Below are positions 17,683 to 28,982 of a stretch of DNA of 64,000 nt, piece by piece. Numbering within the stretch: the first letter of the stretch is position 1; each line of letters begins with the position of its first letter. The DNA is from Serratia marcescens (GTDB taxonomy: Bacteria > Pseudomonadota > Gammaproteobacteria > Enterobacterales > Enterobacteriaceae): the NCBI GenBank assembly GCA_015548865.1, contig JADMXW010000004.1, positions 62,001 through 126,000 on the forward strand, in the 5' to 3' direction. The notes beneath the pieces were generated by a model. The model had not been told where the DNA came from and did not search any database. It saw only the letters and a program-made list of their open reading frames with translations. Both the position numbers and the translations under genes were made by a program.

Positions 17683-18114
17683 GCATTTACGTCCTTCGCA
17701 AGAGTGTTATCAAAACTAGAGGTGAGGTTATTTGGTTGACATGCATACGAATTGATTAAAACCCAGTCAATTCACCTGTACACTCTAGTGAAATCGAAAA
17801 GAGCGTCAAGCCATCCCATACCGGGAGTGCAGAGCAGTGTGTCAAAGTTTGATGCAGGTAACGCAATTGGTGGTTTTCGTGCACGGTTGTTGCGCCAATA
17901 CGTGTGCTGCTACTGATGTCGTCACCTGATGATTTCTTGCTTTCTGGCAACACAGCGCGCGAGCAGGTGATAAAATAAAGAGTAAATGATGGGTGTGGCG
18001 CAATCAACGTGCCGTAGCACTAATGAAGATGGATAAATAATGAGTAACAGTAGTTTAAGGATTAAAGATGTGTGGGTGCAACAACCCCACCTTGATACAT
18101 CGTCGGGAACACGG
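17683..18114. other. Divergent intergenic region cspD / clpS
   Basis: About 430 bp containing promoters for both genes. On the minus strand TTGACT (about 17773-17778) lies 17 bp from a weak TATGCA hexamer and could serve cspD. I see no other defined element. The 75 bases from ATG 18040 are in frame with clpS and might encode an extension. Confidence 0.4.
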
Positions 18115-18432
18115 ATGGAAAGCCGTCCCTGGACGCATTCTGACAATGAACTGTTGGAAAAGCAGCAGCAAAAATTGCAGCCTCCGTCGATGTATAACGT
18201 GATTTTAAACAACGATGATTACACCCCGATGGAATTTGTTATTGACGTTCTGCAAAAGTTCTTTTCTTATGATATTGAACGCGCAACGCAACTTATGCTA
18301 ACGGTTCATTATGAAGGGAAGGCTGTCTGTGGTGTTTTCAGTGCAGAGGTGGCTGAAACCAAGGCGGCACAAGTGAATGACTACGCAAGGGAAAATGAGC
18401 ACCCGTTGCTCTGTACGCTGGAAAGGGCCTGA
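18115..18432 (+). CDS. clpS: ATP-dependent Clp protease adaptor ClpS
   Basis: N-degron adaptor that delivers substrates with N-terminal Leu, Phe, Tyr or Trp to ClpAP and blocks SsrA-tag degradation. The core is almost invariant: [15 protein letters not shown] with the binding-pocket residues, [14 protein letters not shown], and [14 protein letters not shown] chose ATG 18115 (105 aa; E. coli 106) with GGGA upstream. An in-frame ATG at 18040 with GGA-N6 spacing would give 130 residues whose first 25 have no known ClpS counterpart. ClpA begins 30 bp downstream. Confidence 0.93.
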   Translation: MESRPWTHSDNELLEKQQQKLQPPSMYNVILNNDDYTPMEFVIDVLQKFFSYDIERATQLMLTVHYEGKAVCGVFSAEVAETKAAQVNDYARENEHPLLCTLERA

Positions 18433-18462
18433 TATCAGGTAATTTATTGTGGGGAGGCGCCT

Positions 18463-20739
18463 ATGCTCAATCAAGAACTGGAACTCAGTCTCAATATGGC
18501 TTTCGCCAGAGCGCGTGAGCGCCGACACGAGTTTATGACCGTCGAGCACTTGTTGTTAGCGTTGCTCAGTAATCCTGCCGCGCGCGAGGCGTTGGAGGCT
18601 TGCTCGGTAGATTTGGCAGCATTGCGCCAGGAGCTGGAAACGTTCATCGAACAGACCACCCCGACGTTACCGCAGAACAATGAAGAACGTGAAACGCAGC
18701 CGACGCTGAGTTTTCAGCGCGTACTGCAACGTGCTGTGTTTCATGTTCAGTCTTCTGGCCGCAGTGAGGTCTCTGGTGCGAACGTCCTGGTAGCGATCTT
18801 CAGTGAGCAAGAGTCTCAGGCTGCTTACCTGTTACGCAAGCATGATGTGAGCCGATTGGATGTTGTGAATTTTATTTCCCACGGCACGCGTAAAGAAGAG
18901 TCTGGCCAAGCACCGAATGCGGAAAATCCTGTCAACGAAGAGCCGGTTGGAGGGGAGGATCGTATGGAGAACTTCACCACTAACCTTAACCAGTTGGCGC
19001 GTGTGGGGGGAATAGACCCACTGATTGGCCGTGAAAAAGAACTGGAACGCACGATCCAAGTGCTGTGCCGTCGGCGCAAGAACAACCCGCTGCTGGTTGG
19101 GGAGTCTGGCGTGGGTAAAACGGCTATCGCTGAGGGTCTGGCCTGGCGCATCGTTCAAGGTGACGTGCCGGAAGTGATGGCGGGTTGCACCCTCTATTCA
19201 CTGGATATCGGCTCTCTGCTGGCAGGTACCAAATATCGCGGCGATTTTGAAAAACGCTTTAAAGCGCTGCTTAAGCAGTTAGAGCAAGATCACAGCAGTA
19301 TTCTGTTTATTGATGAAATCCACACCATCATTGGTGCGGGAGCCGCTTCGGGTGGGCAGGTTGATGCTGCCAATCTAATCAAGCCGCTGCTGTCCAGCGG
19401 TAAGATTCGTGTTATCGGCTCGACCACCTATCAGGAATTCAGCACTATCTTTGAGAAAGATCGTGCCTTGGCGCGTCGTTTCCAGAAAATTGATATTACT
19501 GAGCCGAGTGTGGAAGAGACCGTGCAGATCATCAATGGACTCAAACCGAAATACGAAGCTCACCATGATGTACGCTATACGGCGAAAGCGGTGCGTGCTG
19601 CCGTTGAACTATCCGTTAAGTACATTAACGATCGCCACCTACCAGACAAAGCCATCGACGTGATTGACGAAGCGGGAGCGCGTAGCCGCTTGATGCCGGT
19701 CAGCAAACGCAAAAAGACCGTCAACGTCTCCGATATTGAATCGGTCGTGGCGCGTATTGCCCGTATTCCCGAGAAAACCGTTTCGGCAAGCGATCGAGAT
19801 GTACTGAAAAACCTGAGCGACCGCTTGAAAATGCTGGTGTTCGGTCAGGATAAGGCCATCGAAGCACTCACTGAAGCCATTAAGATGAGCCGCGCTGGTT
19901 TGGGGAGTGAGCGCAAGCCGGTAGGGTCTTTCCTTTTTGCCGGGCCGACCGGGGTAGGGAAAACCGAAGTGACCGTACAATTGGCCAAAGCGATGGACAT
20001 CGAGCTGCTGCGCTTTGATATGTCAGAATACATGGAGCGTCACACCGTGAGCCGTCTCATTGGCGCCCCTCCGGGTTATGTCGGTTTCGATCAGGGCGGG
20101 CTGTTGACGGACGCGGTGATCAAACATCCGCATTCCGTATTGTTGCTCGATGAAATTGAAAAAGCGCACCCGGATGTCTTTAACCTGCTGTTGCAGGTGA
20201 TGGATAACGGTACGTTAACCGATAACAATGGTCGTAAAGCAGATTTCCGCAACGTGATTGTCGTTATGACAACCAATGCGGGTGTGCAAGAGACGCAGCG
20301 TAAGTCTATTGGTTTGATTCAACAGGACAACAGCACTGACGCGATGGAAGAGATTAAAAAGATCTTCACGCCGGAGTTCCGCAACCGTCTGGATGGCATT
20401 ATCTGGTTCAATCATTTGTCAACGCAGATTATTCAGCAGGTGGTGGATAAGTTTGTCGTGGAACTGCAAGCGCAGTTGGATGCCAAGGGTGTTTCGCTGG
20501 AAGTCAGTGAAGACGCACGCAACTGGCTGGCCGATAAAGGCTATGACAAGGCCATGGGTGCGCGCCCAATGGCGCGCGTGATACAGGAAAACCTCAAGAA
20601 GCCGCTGGCGAACGAACTGCTGTTTGGCTCGCTGGTGAACGGTGGCTCTGTGAAGGTGGAACTGGATAGCGCAGCGCAAGCACTGACTTATAGCTTCCAC
20701 AGTGCGCAAAAGCTAAAAACGGAAGGCACGGTGCACTGA
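18463..20739 (+). CDS. clpA: ATP-dependent Clp protease ATPase subunit ClpA
   Basis: AAA+ unfoldase that feeds proteins to ClpP; 758 residues, the E. coli length. N-terminal Clp_N repeats span residues 1-140, where ClpS docks. D1 carries Walker A GESGVGKT (213-220) and Walker [10 protein letters not shown]2 carries Walker A GPTGVGKT (494-501) and [11 protein letters not shown]. The DnaA-like IGL loop (SIGLIQQ) used for ClpP docking is present near residue 615. GGGGAGG precedes ATG 18463. Overlapping long frames on the opposite strand are shadows. Confidence 0.98.
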   Translation: MLNQELELSLNMAFARARERRHEFMTVEHLLLALLSNPAAREALEACSVDLAALRQELETFIEQTTPTLPQNNEERETQPTLSFQRVLQRAVFHVQSSGRSEVSGANVLVAIFSEQESQAAYLLRKHDVSRLDVVNFISHGTRKEESGQAPNAENPVNEEPVGGEDRMENFTTNLNQLARVGGIDPLIGREKELERTIQVLCRRRKNNPLLVGESGVGKTAIAEGLAWRIVQGDVPEVMAGCTLYSLDIGSLLAGTKYRGDFEKRFKALLKQLEQDHSSILFIDEIHTIIGAGAASGGQVDAANLIKPLLSSGKIRVIGSTTYQEFSTIFEKDRALARRFQKIDITEPSVEETVQIINGLKPKYEAHHDVRYTAKAVRAAVELSVKYINDRHLPDKAIDVIDEAGARSRLMPVSKRKKTVNVSDIESVVARIARIPEKTVSASDRDVLKNLSDRLKMLVFGQDKAIEALTEAIKMSRAGLGSERKPVGSFLFAGPTGVGKTEVTVQLAKAMDIELLRFDMSEYMERHTVSRLIGAPPGYVGFDQGGLLTDAVIKHPHSVLLLDEIEKAHPDVFNLLLQVMDNGTLTDNNGRKADFRNVIVVMTTNAGVQETQRKSIGLIQQDNSTDAMEEIKKIFTPEFRNRLDGIIWFNHLSTQIIQQVVDKFVVELQAQLDAKGVSLEVSEDARNWLADKGYDKAMGARPMARVIQENLKKPLANELLFGSLVNGGSVKVELDSAAQALTYSFHSAQKLKTEGTVH

Positions 20740-20761
20740 GTGTGTCACTGAGCAGTAAAGG

Positions 20762-20791
20762 AAAAAGCAGTGCGAAAGCACTGCTTTTTTT
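20762..20791 (+). terminator. clpA terminator
   Basis: A 12-bp stem (AAAAAGCAGTGC with GCACTGCTTTTT) around a GAAA tetraloop, followed by a T run, 23 bp after clpA. A strong intrinsic terminator. Confidence 0.92.
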
Positions 20792-20874
20792 ATGAAAAAG
20801 TAATCCATAATATATTTCAGTAGATGAAATACAATTGGAAATATTATTATTTCAAATAAATCATTGATGCATTA

Positions 20875-21300
20875 TTATGCGGGAGATACTCCACCCCATG
20901 ATAATTGGACTCGTTCAGTCGACCAAATATTTGGTAATTCAGAACCATCAAGTGTTGTTACAGAGCCAAAAATAACACCATCAATTCTTTCTGGGTTTTC
21001 ATTATGATAAATCAATAACTGAAGAGAACCATCCACTATTTGTATTCGGCCATAATAGAACGAAGAATACTGGAAGTTTTTGTTGATGGTGCACTCCGAC
21101 TCCATCTTTAATTTGTCTGTACCCAGTACCGGCGGTTCGACATTAGTGAAGTTGGCTTGAAAAGCCATGACCCTGCGATCCTGATTGTTTTCAGGATCGA
21201 CAAAAAAAACTAATCCTGTCAATGTGTCGCCAGTATCGGCGGAAAACTCTAGCTGTGCGCTCATAGAACCTTGTGTTACTAACCAGTTGGGTTCGCTCAT
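20875..21300 (-). CDS. Hypothetical protein, function unknown
   Basis: A 141-residue protein that I do not recognise. ATG 21300 is preceded by GAGG about 9 nt upstream; an in-frame longer start at 21339 adds 13 residues. Composition is that of a small soluble beta-rich protein: alternating hydrophobic strands such as LTGLVFFVDP, RVMAFQANF, YGRIQIVDG, LQLLIYHNE and IDGVIFGSV are separated by polar turns. It has a single cysteine and no signal peptide or membrane segment. It lies alone between clpA and infA in clearly AT-rich DNA, where E. coli has tRNA serW, so it is probably acquired. A beta-sandwich binding protein is one guess; no function is assigned. Confidence 0.6.
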   Translation of the reverse strand: MSEPNWLVTQGSMSAQLEFSADTGDTLTGLVFFVDPENNQDRRVMAFQANFTNVEPPVLGTDKLKMESECTINKNFQYSSFYYGRIQIVDGSLQLLIYHNENPERIDGVIFGSVTTLDGSELPNIWSTERVQLSWGGVSPA

Positions 21301-21675
21301 AGTTGTTACCCTCGTAGCTGATGTTTGGATATTTATCAAATATTTTATATAAATTAATATGTTTTATTTCATTGCAAATAAATAGTGAAGCCATATACAT
21401 TGCCTCAAATTCTCAAGACTTTGTATAAGTTGAAATGTTAGATTATCCAGTATGAAAAGCAATGAGATGGTGAAGATAAATGAAATTTTAAGAAAAAGTG
21501 GATGCGGTTATTTTATAAAAACTGATTTCATTCAGCGTTTCTTATTTAATGCCAAATGATTAGCAAACAAAAAATAAATATGGAAACATATAAAGTAAAA
21601 TGATTTAATAATTTATTACATAGTATTAATTCTTGGGTGAATAATTAATGGTGGTTTGATAATAAATATTTTTCA
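21301..21675. other. AT-rich region without recognised genes
   Basis: About 375 bp dominated by A/T runs, much lower in GC than the flanking genes. It presumably holds the promoter of the hypothetical gene. No tRNA-Ser, tRNA fragment, insertion sequence or coding frame of note is visible. Such DNA would be a natural target for H-NS silencing. Confidence 0.6.
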
Positions 21676-21711
21676 TCAAAAACAAAAGCCCTAACCTAAA
21701 CAGGAAAGGGC
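21676..21711 (-). terminator. infA terminator
   Basis: On the minus strand a GCCCT-TT-CCT / AGG-TT-AGGGC stem is followed by TTTTGTTTTTG. The hairpin occupies 21688-21711 and the T-rich tail runs to about 21676. It lies 53 bp after the infA stop. Confidence 0.75.
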
Positions 21712-21763
21712 ATTAAGGCGGGAACATCCTCAGGTGTCGCAGCTTCGGCGACAGGTGAACCGA

Positions 21764-22000
<237 letters not shown>

Positions 22001-22113
22001 CTACCTTTACTTTTTAACGGGCACGATAATGCCGAAAAACCGGCATTATGTAAAGGAGCGTTGATGATCTCTACAGCAACTTTCGGATAAGGAGGGGGCA
22101 AAAGCACGCTTTA

Positions 22114-22824
22114 TCACTCGCCAATAGGTGCAAGAGGGAGCGTTTGCGGTTGCCAACAGGATGCAGCGACGGGCGCATCCTGTAATGTCCGTAACGCCGA
22201 CAGATACGCTGAACGCGGCACCTCTGTGGCTCCGAGAGACGCAGTATGCGCGTTGAGTACCTGGCAGTCGAGTAATTGTCCGCCACAGCGGATAAAATGC
22301 GTTATCAGGGCAACCAGCGCGCATTTTGAGGCGTTATCACTAATGCTGAACATGGATTCACCGCAAAACAGCTTTCCTTGTGCAATACCATACAGTCCAC
22401 CGACCAACTCACCTTCGCACCATACCTCAATGGAATGTGCGTGCCCATGCTCATGTAGCTTGCAATAAGCAGCAATCATATCAGGGCTGATCCAGGTTCC
22501 TTCCTGTCGCGCAGTGGCGCAGGCATGTATGACAGCGCTGAATGCCCGATTGAGTGTAATTTGAAAGGGTTGTTTACGTATGAACTTACGCAGGCTTCGG
22601 CTAATGTGAAGCGCTTGCGGATACAATACTGCGCGTGGATCCGGAGACCACCAGAGGATGGGATCTCCCGGAGAGTACCAGGGAAAAATACCGTGGCGAT
22701 ATGCAGCCAACAATCTGTTTGAGGAAAGATCGCCGCCAAATGCCAATAAGCCGTTGGGGTCCGTTAACGCTTTCTCAACCGGAGGAAAAAGCGTGGTATT
22801 TGGAGAAAGTTGAAATAGCTGCAT
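22114..22824 (-). CDS. aat: Leucyl/phenylalanyl-tRNA-protein transferase Aat
   Basis: Adds Leu or Phe to N-terminal Lys or Arg of proteins, creating N-degrons recognised by ClpS. 236 residues. Signatures: [48 protein letters not shown] and [21 protein letters not shown] 22824 shares one base with the cydC stop (TAATG), which fixes the start; the in-frame extension into cydC is not used. The C-terminal 30 residues diverge from E. coli. Its product and ClpS/ClpA, encoded nearby, act in one degradation pathway. Confidence 0.96.
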   Translation of the reverse strand: MQLFQLSPNTTLFPPVEKALTDPNGLLAFGGDLSSNRLLAAYRHGIFPWYSPGDPILWWSPDPRAVLYPQALHISRSLRKFIRKQPFQITLNRAFSAVIHACATARQEGTWISPDMIAAYCKLHEHGHAHSIEVWCEGELVGGLYGIAQGKLFCGESMFSISDNASKCALVALITHFIRCGGQLLDCQVLNAHTASLGATEVPRSAYLSALRTLQDAPVAASCWQPQTLPLAPIGE

Positions 22825-24584
22825 TATACCTGCCGGGTGGCGTGTTGATGGAACTGCCAATAGCGACCTTGCGCAGCCAGCAGATCGTCGTGTCGCCCCT
22901 GTTCAACCAAGCGACCATTATCCATTACGCAAATACGATCTAAACTTGCCAAATCGAACAGACGATGGGTGACGATGATCACCGTTTTGCCTTGGGTGTT
23001 TTCGCGCAGCAGATGCAGAATTTTTTGCTCTGTATCGGCATCCAACCCTTCGGTAGGTTCATCCAACAATACCAGTGGGGCAGGGTGGAGCAGGGCGCGC
23101 GCCAGCCCTAGACGGCGTTGTTCTCCGCCAGACAACTGGCGTCCCCCTTCACCTATCCAGCCATTAAGACCTTCCGGGGTTTCCAGCAAATTGCCTAATC
23201 CCACCCGATCTAACTGTTGACTCAATTGGGCATCGCTGGCTTGTGGGGCAGCCAGCAACAGATTATCGCGCAGTGTCGCGCTAAAAATATGAATGCGCTG
23301 TGGGACTACGCTCATCATATCCCGCAGTGCCGATTCGCTCCACTGATTGAGTGGCTGGTTGTTAAGAGTAATGCTGCCGACAGTGTTATCCCACGCGCGA
23401 GTAATGAGTTGTAATAACGTTGATTTACCGCAGCCGGTACGCCCAAGCAGCGCGATATGTTCACCTGGGGCGATATCCAGCGTGATGTCCTGTAATACGG
23501 GCAGTGGTTGACCTGGATAAGTGAACCCAACCTGCTGTAATGACAGCGCTGCGGTGGTGGTCAAGGCTGATGAAGGTGTTGTTATTGGGAAAACTACCGC
23601 GGGCTGTTGCCGAAGAATCTGGTCAACGCGGGTGGCGGATGCGATCACCTGTCCCATGTGCTGAAATGCGCCAGTAACCGGCCCTAATGCTTCGAATGCA
23701 GCCAATGAGGCGAATACAAACAGGGCTATCAGCGCGCCGGGTTGGGTATCCCCGCCAATGCCTGCCGCGGCCAGCCAGAGAATAGCTGTAATGGTACAGC
23801 CAGTACAGAGCAGCATTAGTGCCTGAGATAGACCGGTCAAACGTGCTTGCTGCTGTTGCTGGGTTAGCCATGCATGCTCCGTGTCGGCAAGCTGACGACG
23901 GAAGGTAGCTTGCGCGCCAAACAAGGTGAGTTCAGCTTGCCCTTGTAGCCAGGTGGTTAGCTCCGTGCGATAACGGGAACGCAGAAGTGTAAGGTGTATG
24001 CCAATCGGTTTGCCTGCACGATAGAACACGGGGGGCAGCAGCGCTAACAGCAGCAGCATTATGGTGCCGAGGGTCAACGCCAGCGAGGTGTCAAGCCAGC
24101 TCAACCCGTAAGTTACCACCAGAATAACCATTAATGCACTGACCAGCGGCGATATGACTCGCAGGTAAAGGTGATCGAGCGTATCGACGTCAGCAACCAA
24201 ACGGTTCAACAGATCGGCTTGGCGAAACTGGGCTAACCCGCCAGGGGAAAGTGGGAGAATGCGTGCAAAGGTAAAAACGCGCAGATGTTGCAGCACACGG
24301 AAAGTAGCGTCATGGCTCACCAGGCGTTCGGCATATCGCCCGGCAGTACGCAGGATTGCCGCGCCACGCACGCCTGCTGCAGGCAACATATAGTTGAACG
24401 TGACTAACCCTGCAAGGCCGGCCAGTGAGGCACCCGCCAGAAACCAGCCTGAGAGTGTCAGCAGCCCAATACTTGCCAACAGGGTGACGATCGCCAGTAC
24501 GACGCCGATGCTGAGACGCCATAGATGGCGTCGATACAGCGAGAGAAAGGGTTTCAGCACCTGCAATGGGGTATTCTGAGACAT
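22824..24584 (-). CDS. cydC: Heterodimeric ABC exporter subunit CydC (cysteine/glutathione)
   Basis: One half of the CydDC exporter of cysteine and glutathione to the periplasm, required for cytochrome bd assembly. At 586 residues it is close to E. coli CydC (573). The N-terminal half holds six membrane helices ([39 protein letters not shown]). The C-terminal ATPase has Walker [10 protein letters not shown], signature LSGGEQRR and Walker [16 protein letters not shown] 24584 lies 1 nt after the cydD stop with GGGAG upstream, so the pair is tightly coupled; an earlier in-frame start would lie inside cydD. Confidence 0.96.
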   Translation of the reverse strand: MSQNTPLQVLKPFLSLYRRHLWRLSIGVVLAIVTLLASIGLLTLSGWFLAGASLAGLAGLVTFNYMLPAAGVRGAAILRTAGRYAERLVSHDATFRVLQHLRVFTFARILPLSPGGLAQFRQADLLNRLVADVDTLDHLYLRVISPLVSALMVILVVTYGLSWLDTSLALTLGTIMLLLLALLPPVFYRAGKPIGIHLTLLRSRYRTELTTWLQGQAELTLFGAQATFRRQLADTEHAWLTQQQQQARLTGLSQALMLLCTGCTITAILWLAAAGIGGDTQPGALIALFVFASLAAFEALGPVTGAFQHMGQVIASATRVDQILRQQPAVVFPITTPSSALTTTAALSLQQVGFTYPGQPLPVLQDITLDIAPGEHIALLGRTGCGKSTLLQLITRAWDNTVGSITLNNQPLNQWSESALRDMMSVVPQRIHIFSATLRDNLLLAAPQASDAQLSQQLDRVGLGNLLETPEGLNGWIGEGGRQLSGGEQRRLGLARALLHPAPLVLLDEPTEGLDADTEQKILHLLRENTQGKTVIIVTHRLFDLASLDRICVMDNGRLVEQGRHDDLLAAQGRYWQFHQHATRQV

Positions 24585-24585
24585 A

Positions 24586-26349
24586 TTAATAAGCTCCCTG
24601 ACGCTGTGCCAGAAGATCGGCAAAGGGGCCTGGCTGTTGGCTCAGCGTGTCATAGTCCCCCTGTTGCACCAGTTGTCCTTTTTCCATAACCCATACGCTA
24701 TCGTAATCTCGCGTGTCATCAAGGCGATGAGTCACCAGCAGCGTGGTTTGATGATGCGCCGCATTTTCAAGCGCTTGCATAACGCGCTGTTCGCTATGAG
24801 CATCCAGACTGGCCGTCGGTTCATCCAGCAGCAACAGCTGTGATGGCTTAATCAATGCTCGGGCTACAGCAACGCGCTGTGCCTGGCCAACAGAAAGGCG
24901 TGCCGCACCATCACCAACAGAGGTATCAAGACCCTGTGGCAACAATGAAAGAAACTCATGTACATAGGCCTGTTCCAACGCGTTTTGTAGCTCTTGCTCG
25001 GTGGCTTCTTGTTTACCCAACAGAATGTTGCTGCGAAGGGTTTCCTCCGGCAAATGGGGGTTTTGTCCCAGCCAACTGATGTGTTTACGCCAGGTATCTG
25101 CATCCAGCGTATGTAACTCTTGTCCATTGACACACAGCGAGCCGCGATAAGGTAAGAAACCGAGCAGTGCGTTTAGCAATGAACTTTTACCTGCGCCGCT
25201 GACACCCACCAGCGCCACGCGTTTTCTCGGTTCGAGGGTAAAGGTGAGGGGTTTGGTTAATGCGGCACCGGTAGGTGATAGCACCACGCATTGCTCTGCG
25301 TGCAGAGTAACGGTGTCTGCATGAAAAGGTTGAGTGCCCAGTCCGACGTCTTCCGCTTCGGCAGTCAGAAAGCTCACCAGAGACTCTGCCGCGCCGACGG
25401 CCTGCGCTTTGGCGTGATAAAAGGTGCCCAGATCGCGCAAGGGTTGGAAAAACTCCGGTGCAAGGATCAAAACAAGAAAACCGGCAAACAGGGTGACACC
25501 AGTGCCATAATGGCCGAAATCAAGTTCGCCGAGATAAGAAAAGCCAAAGTAAACAGCGACGACGGCAATTGAAATCGAGGCAAAAAACTCCAGCACACCA
25601 GAAGAAAGAAACGCCATGCGCAGCACTTCCATGGTTCGGCTACGAAAATCTTCTGATGCCCGACGGATATCATCAACTTCCGCAGCACCGCGATGGAATA
25701 ATCTTAATGTTTCCATTCCGCGCAACCGATCGAGAAAGTGACCGCTCAGACGCGCCAGTGCAAGAAAATTACGGCGGTTAGCATCAGCAGCACCCATCCC
25801 GACAAGTGCCATAAACAGCGGGATCAGCGGAGCGGTAATCAGCAGAATCAGTCCAGCTGCCCAGTTAATCGGGAAAACAGCAGCCAGAATCAGTAGCGGA
25901 ATCAAGGCGGCAAGATACATTTGTGGAAGATAGCGCGCATAGTAGTCTTGCATATCTTCAACTTGTTCCAGAATCAGTGTTGCCCAACTTCCTGCTGGCT
26001 TTCCCTGCACCCAGGCTGGCCCTAGACGCTGTAATTTCTCTAGCACCTGATGACGAATTTGTCGCCGGACCGCTTCACCGCAGCGGAAGCCAACCTGTTC
26101 GCGTAAAAAATGATTAAATGCACGTGCGATAAACAGTCCAATAAGCAGCAGAAAATCGGAGATTAACGCTTGGCGCGGAATGTGCTCGATGATCAAAGCG
26201 TGTAGCAATGTCGCTAAGACCCACGCCTGCGCCACGATCAAAAGGCCACTGATAAAGCCCAGCACCAGAGAGAGGCGAAGCCAGCGCTGTGCCAGTTTGC
26301 TCTGTTGTTTTAACCAGCGTGCAAGTTGTTGCTGTCGAGTCCGTTTCAT
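24586..26349 (-). CDS. cydD: Heterodimeric ABC exporter subunit CydD (cysteine/glutathione)
   Basis: Partner of CydC. 587 residues against 588 in E. coli. The basic N-terminus (MKRTRQQQLARWLKQQSKLA) precedes six membrane helices, with GKPAGSWATLILEQVEDMQDY in the intracellular loop. The ATPase domain has GVSGAGKSS, the signature LSVGQAQRV (a degenerate LSGGQ, as usual for this subunit) and LLLLDEPTASLD. First gene of cydDC; in E. coli it is adjacent to trxB, as here. Confidence 0.96.
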   Translation of the reverse strand: MKRTRQQQLARWLKQQSKLAQRWLRLSLVLGFISGLLIVAQAWVLATLLHALIIEHIPRQALISDFLLLIGLFIARAFNHFLREQVGFRCGEAVRRQIRHQVLEKLQRLGPAWVQGKPAGSWATLILEQVEDMQDYYARYLPQMYLAALIPLLILAAVFPINWAAGLILLITAPLIPLFMALVGMGAADANRRNFLALARLSGHFLDRLRGMETLRLFHRGAAEVDDIRRASEDFRSRTMEVLRMAFLSSGVLEFFASISIAVVAVYFGFSYLGELDFGHYGTGVTLFAGFLVLILAPEFFQPLRDLGTFYHAKAQAVGAAESLVSFLTAEAEDVGLGTQPFHADTVTLHAEQCVVLSPTGAALTKPLTFTLEPRKRVALVGVSGAGKSSLLNALLGFLPYRGSLCVNGQELHTLDADTWRKHISWLGQNPHLPEETLRSNILLGKQEATEQELQNALEQAYVHEFLSLLPQGLDTSVGDGAARLSVGQAQRVAVARALIKPSQLLLLDEPTASLDAHSEQRVMQALENAAHHQTTLLVTHRLDDTRDYDSVWVMEKGQLVQQGDYDTLSQQPGPFADLLAQRQGAY

Positions 26350-26537
26350 AGAGTATCAGGCCGCACAATGAAAAAAAGAAATACCCAAAAGCCAACCTTT
26401 ATGTAACTGTTATCCAACAAAAAGCGGGCGGGTATTCAGTGTGGCCTCATGTTACCGCGCTAAAGTGCAGGTGCAAACCAAAAGGAAGGATAAAATGCGG
26501 GGAGAGATCAATTTTCCCTAAAAGGACGTAAAATAAA

Positions 26538-26580
26538 TCGCCCTTATTCTGACACTCTTGCTTGGTCTGAATAAGGGCGA
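26538..26580 (-). terminator. Perfect 12-bp hairpin between trxB and cydD
   Basis: TCGCCCTTATTC (26538-26549) pairs perfectly with GAATAAGGGCGA (26569-26580). On the minus strand it is followed by TTTATTTTA, so it looks like the trxB terminator. A miniature element (26581-26855) now separates it from the trxB stop. Confidence 0.7.
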
Positions 26581-26855
26581 TATACCCGTCATACTTCACG
26601 TTGCAGGTGCGTTGACTGCACTCGTTATTCGGCCCATCTATGGGCCTCACCTCTTACGAGGCCGCCGCAAGCAGCGTTCAAATCTGCTCCCGGCAGATTT
26701 GTCACCCGAATGACTTCCCTGAGTAAGCTCATCGGGATTAATGAATCTCATACTGAGATTCACCCTACGGGTCAGCGCAAGCGTTGCTCTAATTTTTCCA
26801 GACAAATTTGTCATTCGCTGGCCACCTTCCTACAACTCGAATTATTTAGAGTATA
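26581..26855 (+). repeat. Miniature repeat element, copy 2
   Basis: Starts TATACCCGTCATACTTCACG and ends CAACTCGAATTATTTAGAGTATA, with TATA at both outer ends. It is 275 bp, the longest copy. Internal short inverted motifs (AATCTGC...GCAGATT; GAATCTCA...TGAGATTC) resemble those of copies 3 and 4. It abuts the hairpin at 26580 and ends 8 bp after the trxB stop codon. Confidence 0.85.
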
Positions 26856-26863
26856 GGAGTGCA

Positions 26864-28370
<1,507 letters not shown>

Positions 28371-28865
28371 ATGGTAGACACGAAAAAACGACCGGGAAAA
28401 GATCTTGATCGCATCGATCGCAATATCCTGAACGAATTACAAAAAGACGGCAGAATCTCCAACGTAGAACTTTCCAAGCGTGTGGGCCTTTCTCCTACGC
28501 CGTGCCTGGAACGCGTTCGCCGCTTGGAGCGTCAGGGATTTATCAATGGCTATACTGCATTGTTAAACCCGCATTATCTGGATGCTTCACTGTTAGTATT
28601 TGTTGAGATCACGCTAAACCGCGGCGCGCCGGATGTTTTTGAGCAGTTCAATGCCGCCGTACAGAAACTGGAAGAAATTCAGGAGTGCCATCTGGTTTCC
28701 GGGGATTTCGACTATCTTCTGAAAACCCGCGTGCCGGATATGTCTGCTTACCGTAAGCTGCTGGGTGAAACGCTGTTGCGCTTGCCGGGTGTGAATGATA
28801 CCCGTACCTATGTGGTGATGGAAGAAGTGAAACAGAGCAACCGTCTGGTGATCAGAACGCGTTAA
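28371..28865 (+). CDS. lrp: Leucine-responsive regulatory protein Lrp
   Basis: Global feast/famine regulator, 164 residues, nearly identical to E. coli Lrp. The N-terminal helix-turn-helix spans about residues 12-60 (DRNILNELQKDGRISNVELS, then GLSPTPCLERVRRLE). The C-terminal RAM domain binds leucine and mediates octamer/hexadecamer assembly (ECHLVSGDFDYLLKTRVPD). It has its own terminator downstream. Confidence 0.98.
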   Translation: MVDTKKRPGKDLDRIDRNILNELQKDGRISNVELSKRVGLSPTPCLERVRRLERQGFINGYTALLNPHYLDASLLVFVEITLNRGAPDVFEQFNAAVQKLEEIQECHLVSGDFDYLLKTRVPDMSAYRKLLGETLLRLPGVNDTRTYVVMEEVKQSNRLVIRTR

Positions 28866-28925
28866 AAGCAGGGGTGCAAAGCCCATTAATTTCAGCTACA
28901 CTCCTGTGAATATATACAGTCACAG

Positions 28926-28948
28926 CGCCGAGTTCGCCTCGGCGTTTT
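28926..28948 (+). terminator. lrp terminator
   Basis: A 7-bp GC-rich stem CGCCGAG/CTCGGCG with loop TTCGC, followed by TTTT, about 60 bp after lrp and 35 bp before ftsK. Confidence 0.85.
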
Positions 28949-28982
28949 GTCATGAACATGAACAGGACCCCTGGAGAGACGC

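Noticed and set aside
20740-21763. tRNA-Ser (serW) expected by E. coli synteny
   Set aside because: No T-arm GGTTCGAATCC-like sequence or clover-leaf pairing is visible on either strand.
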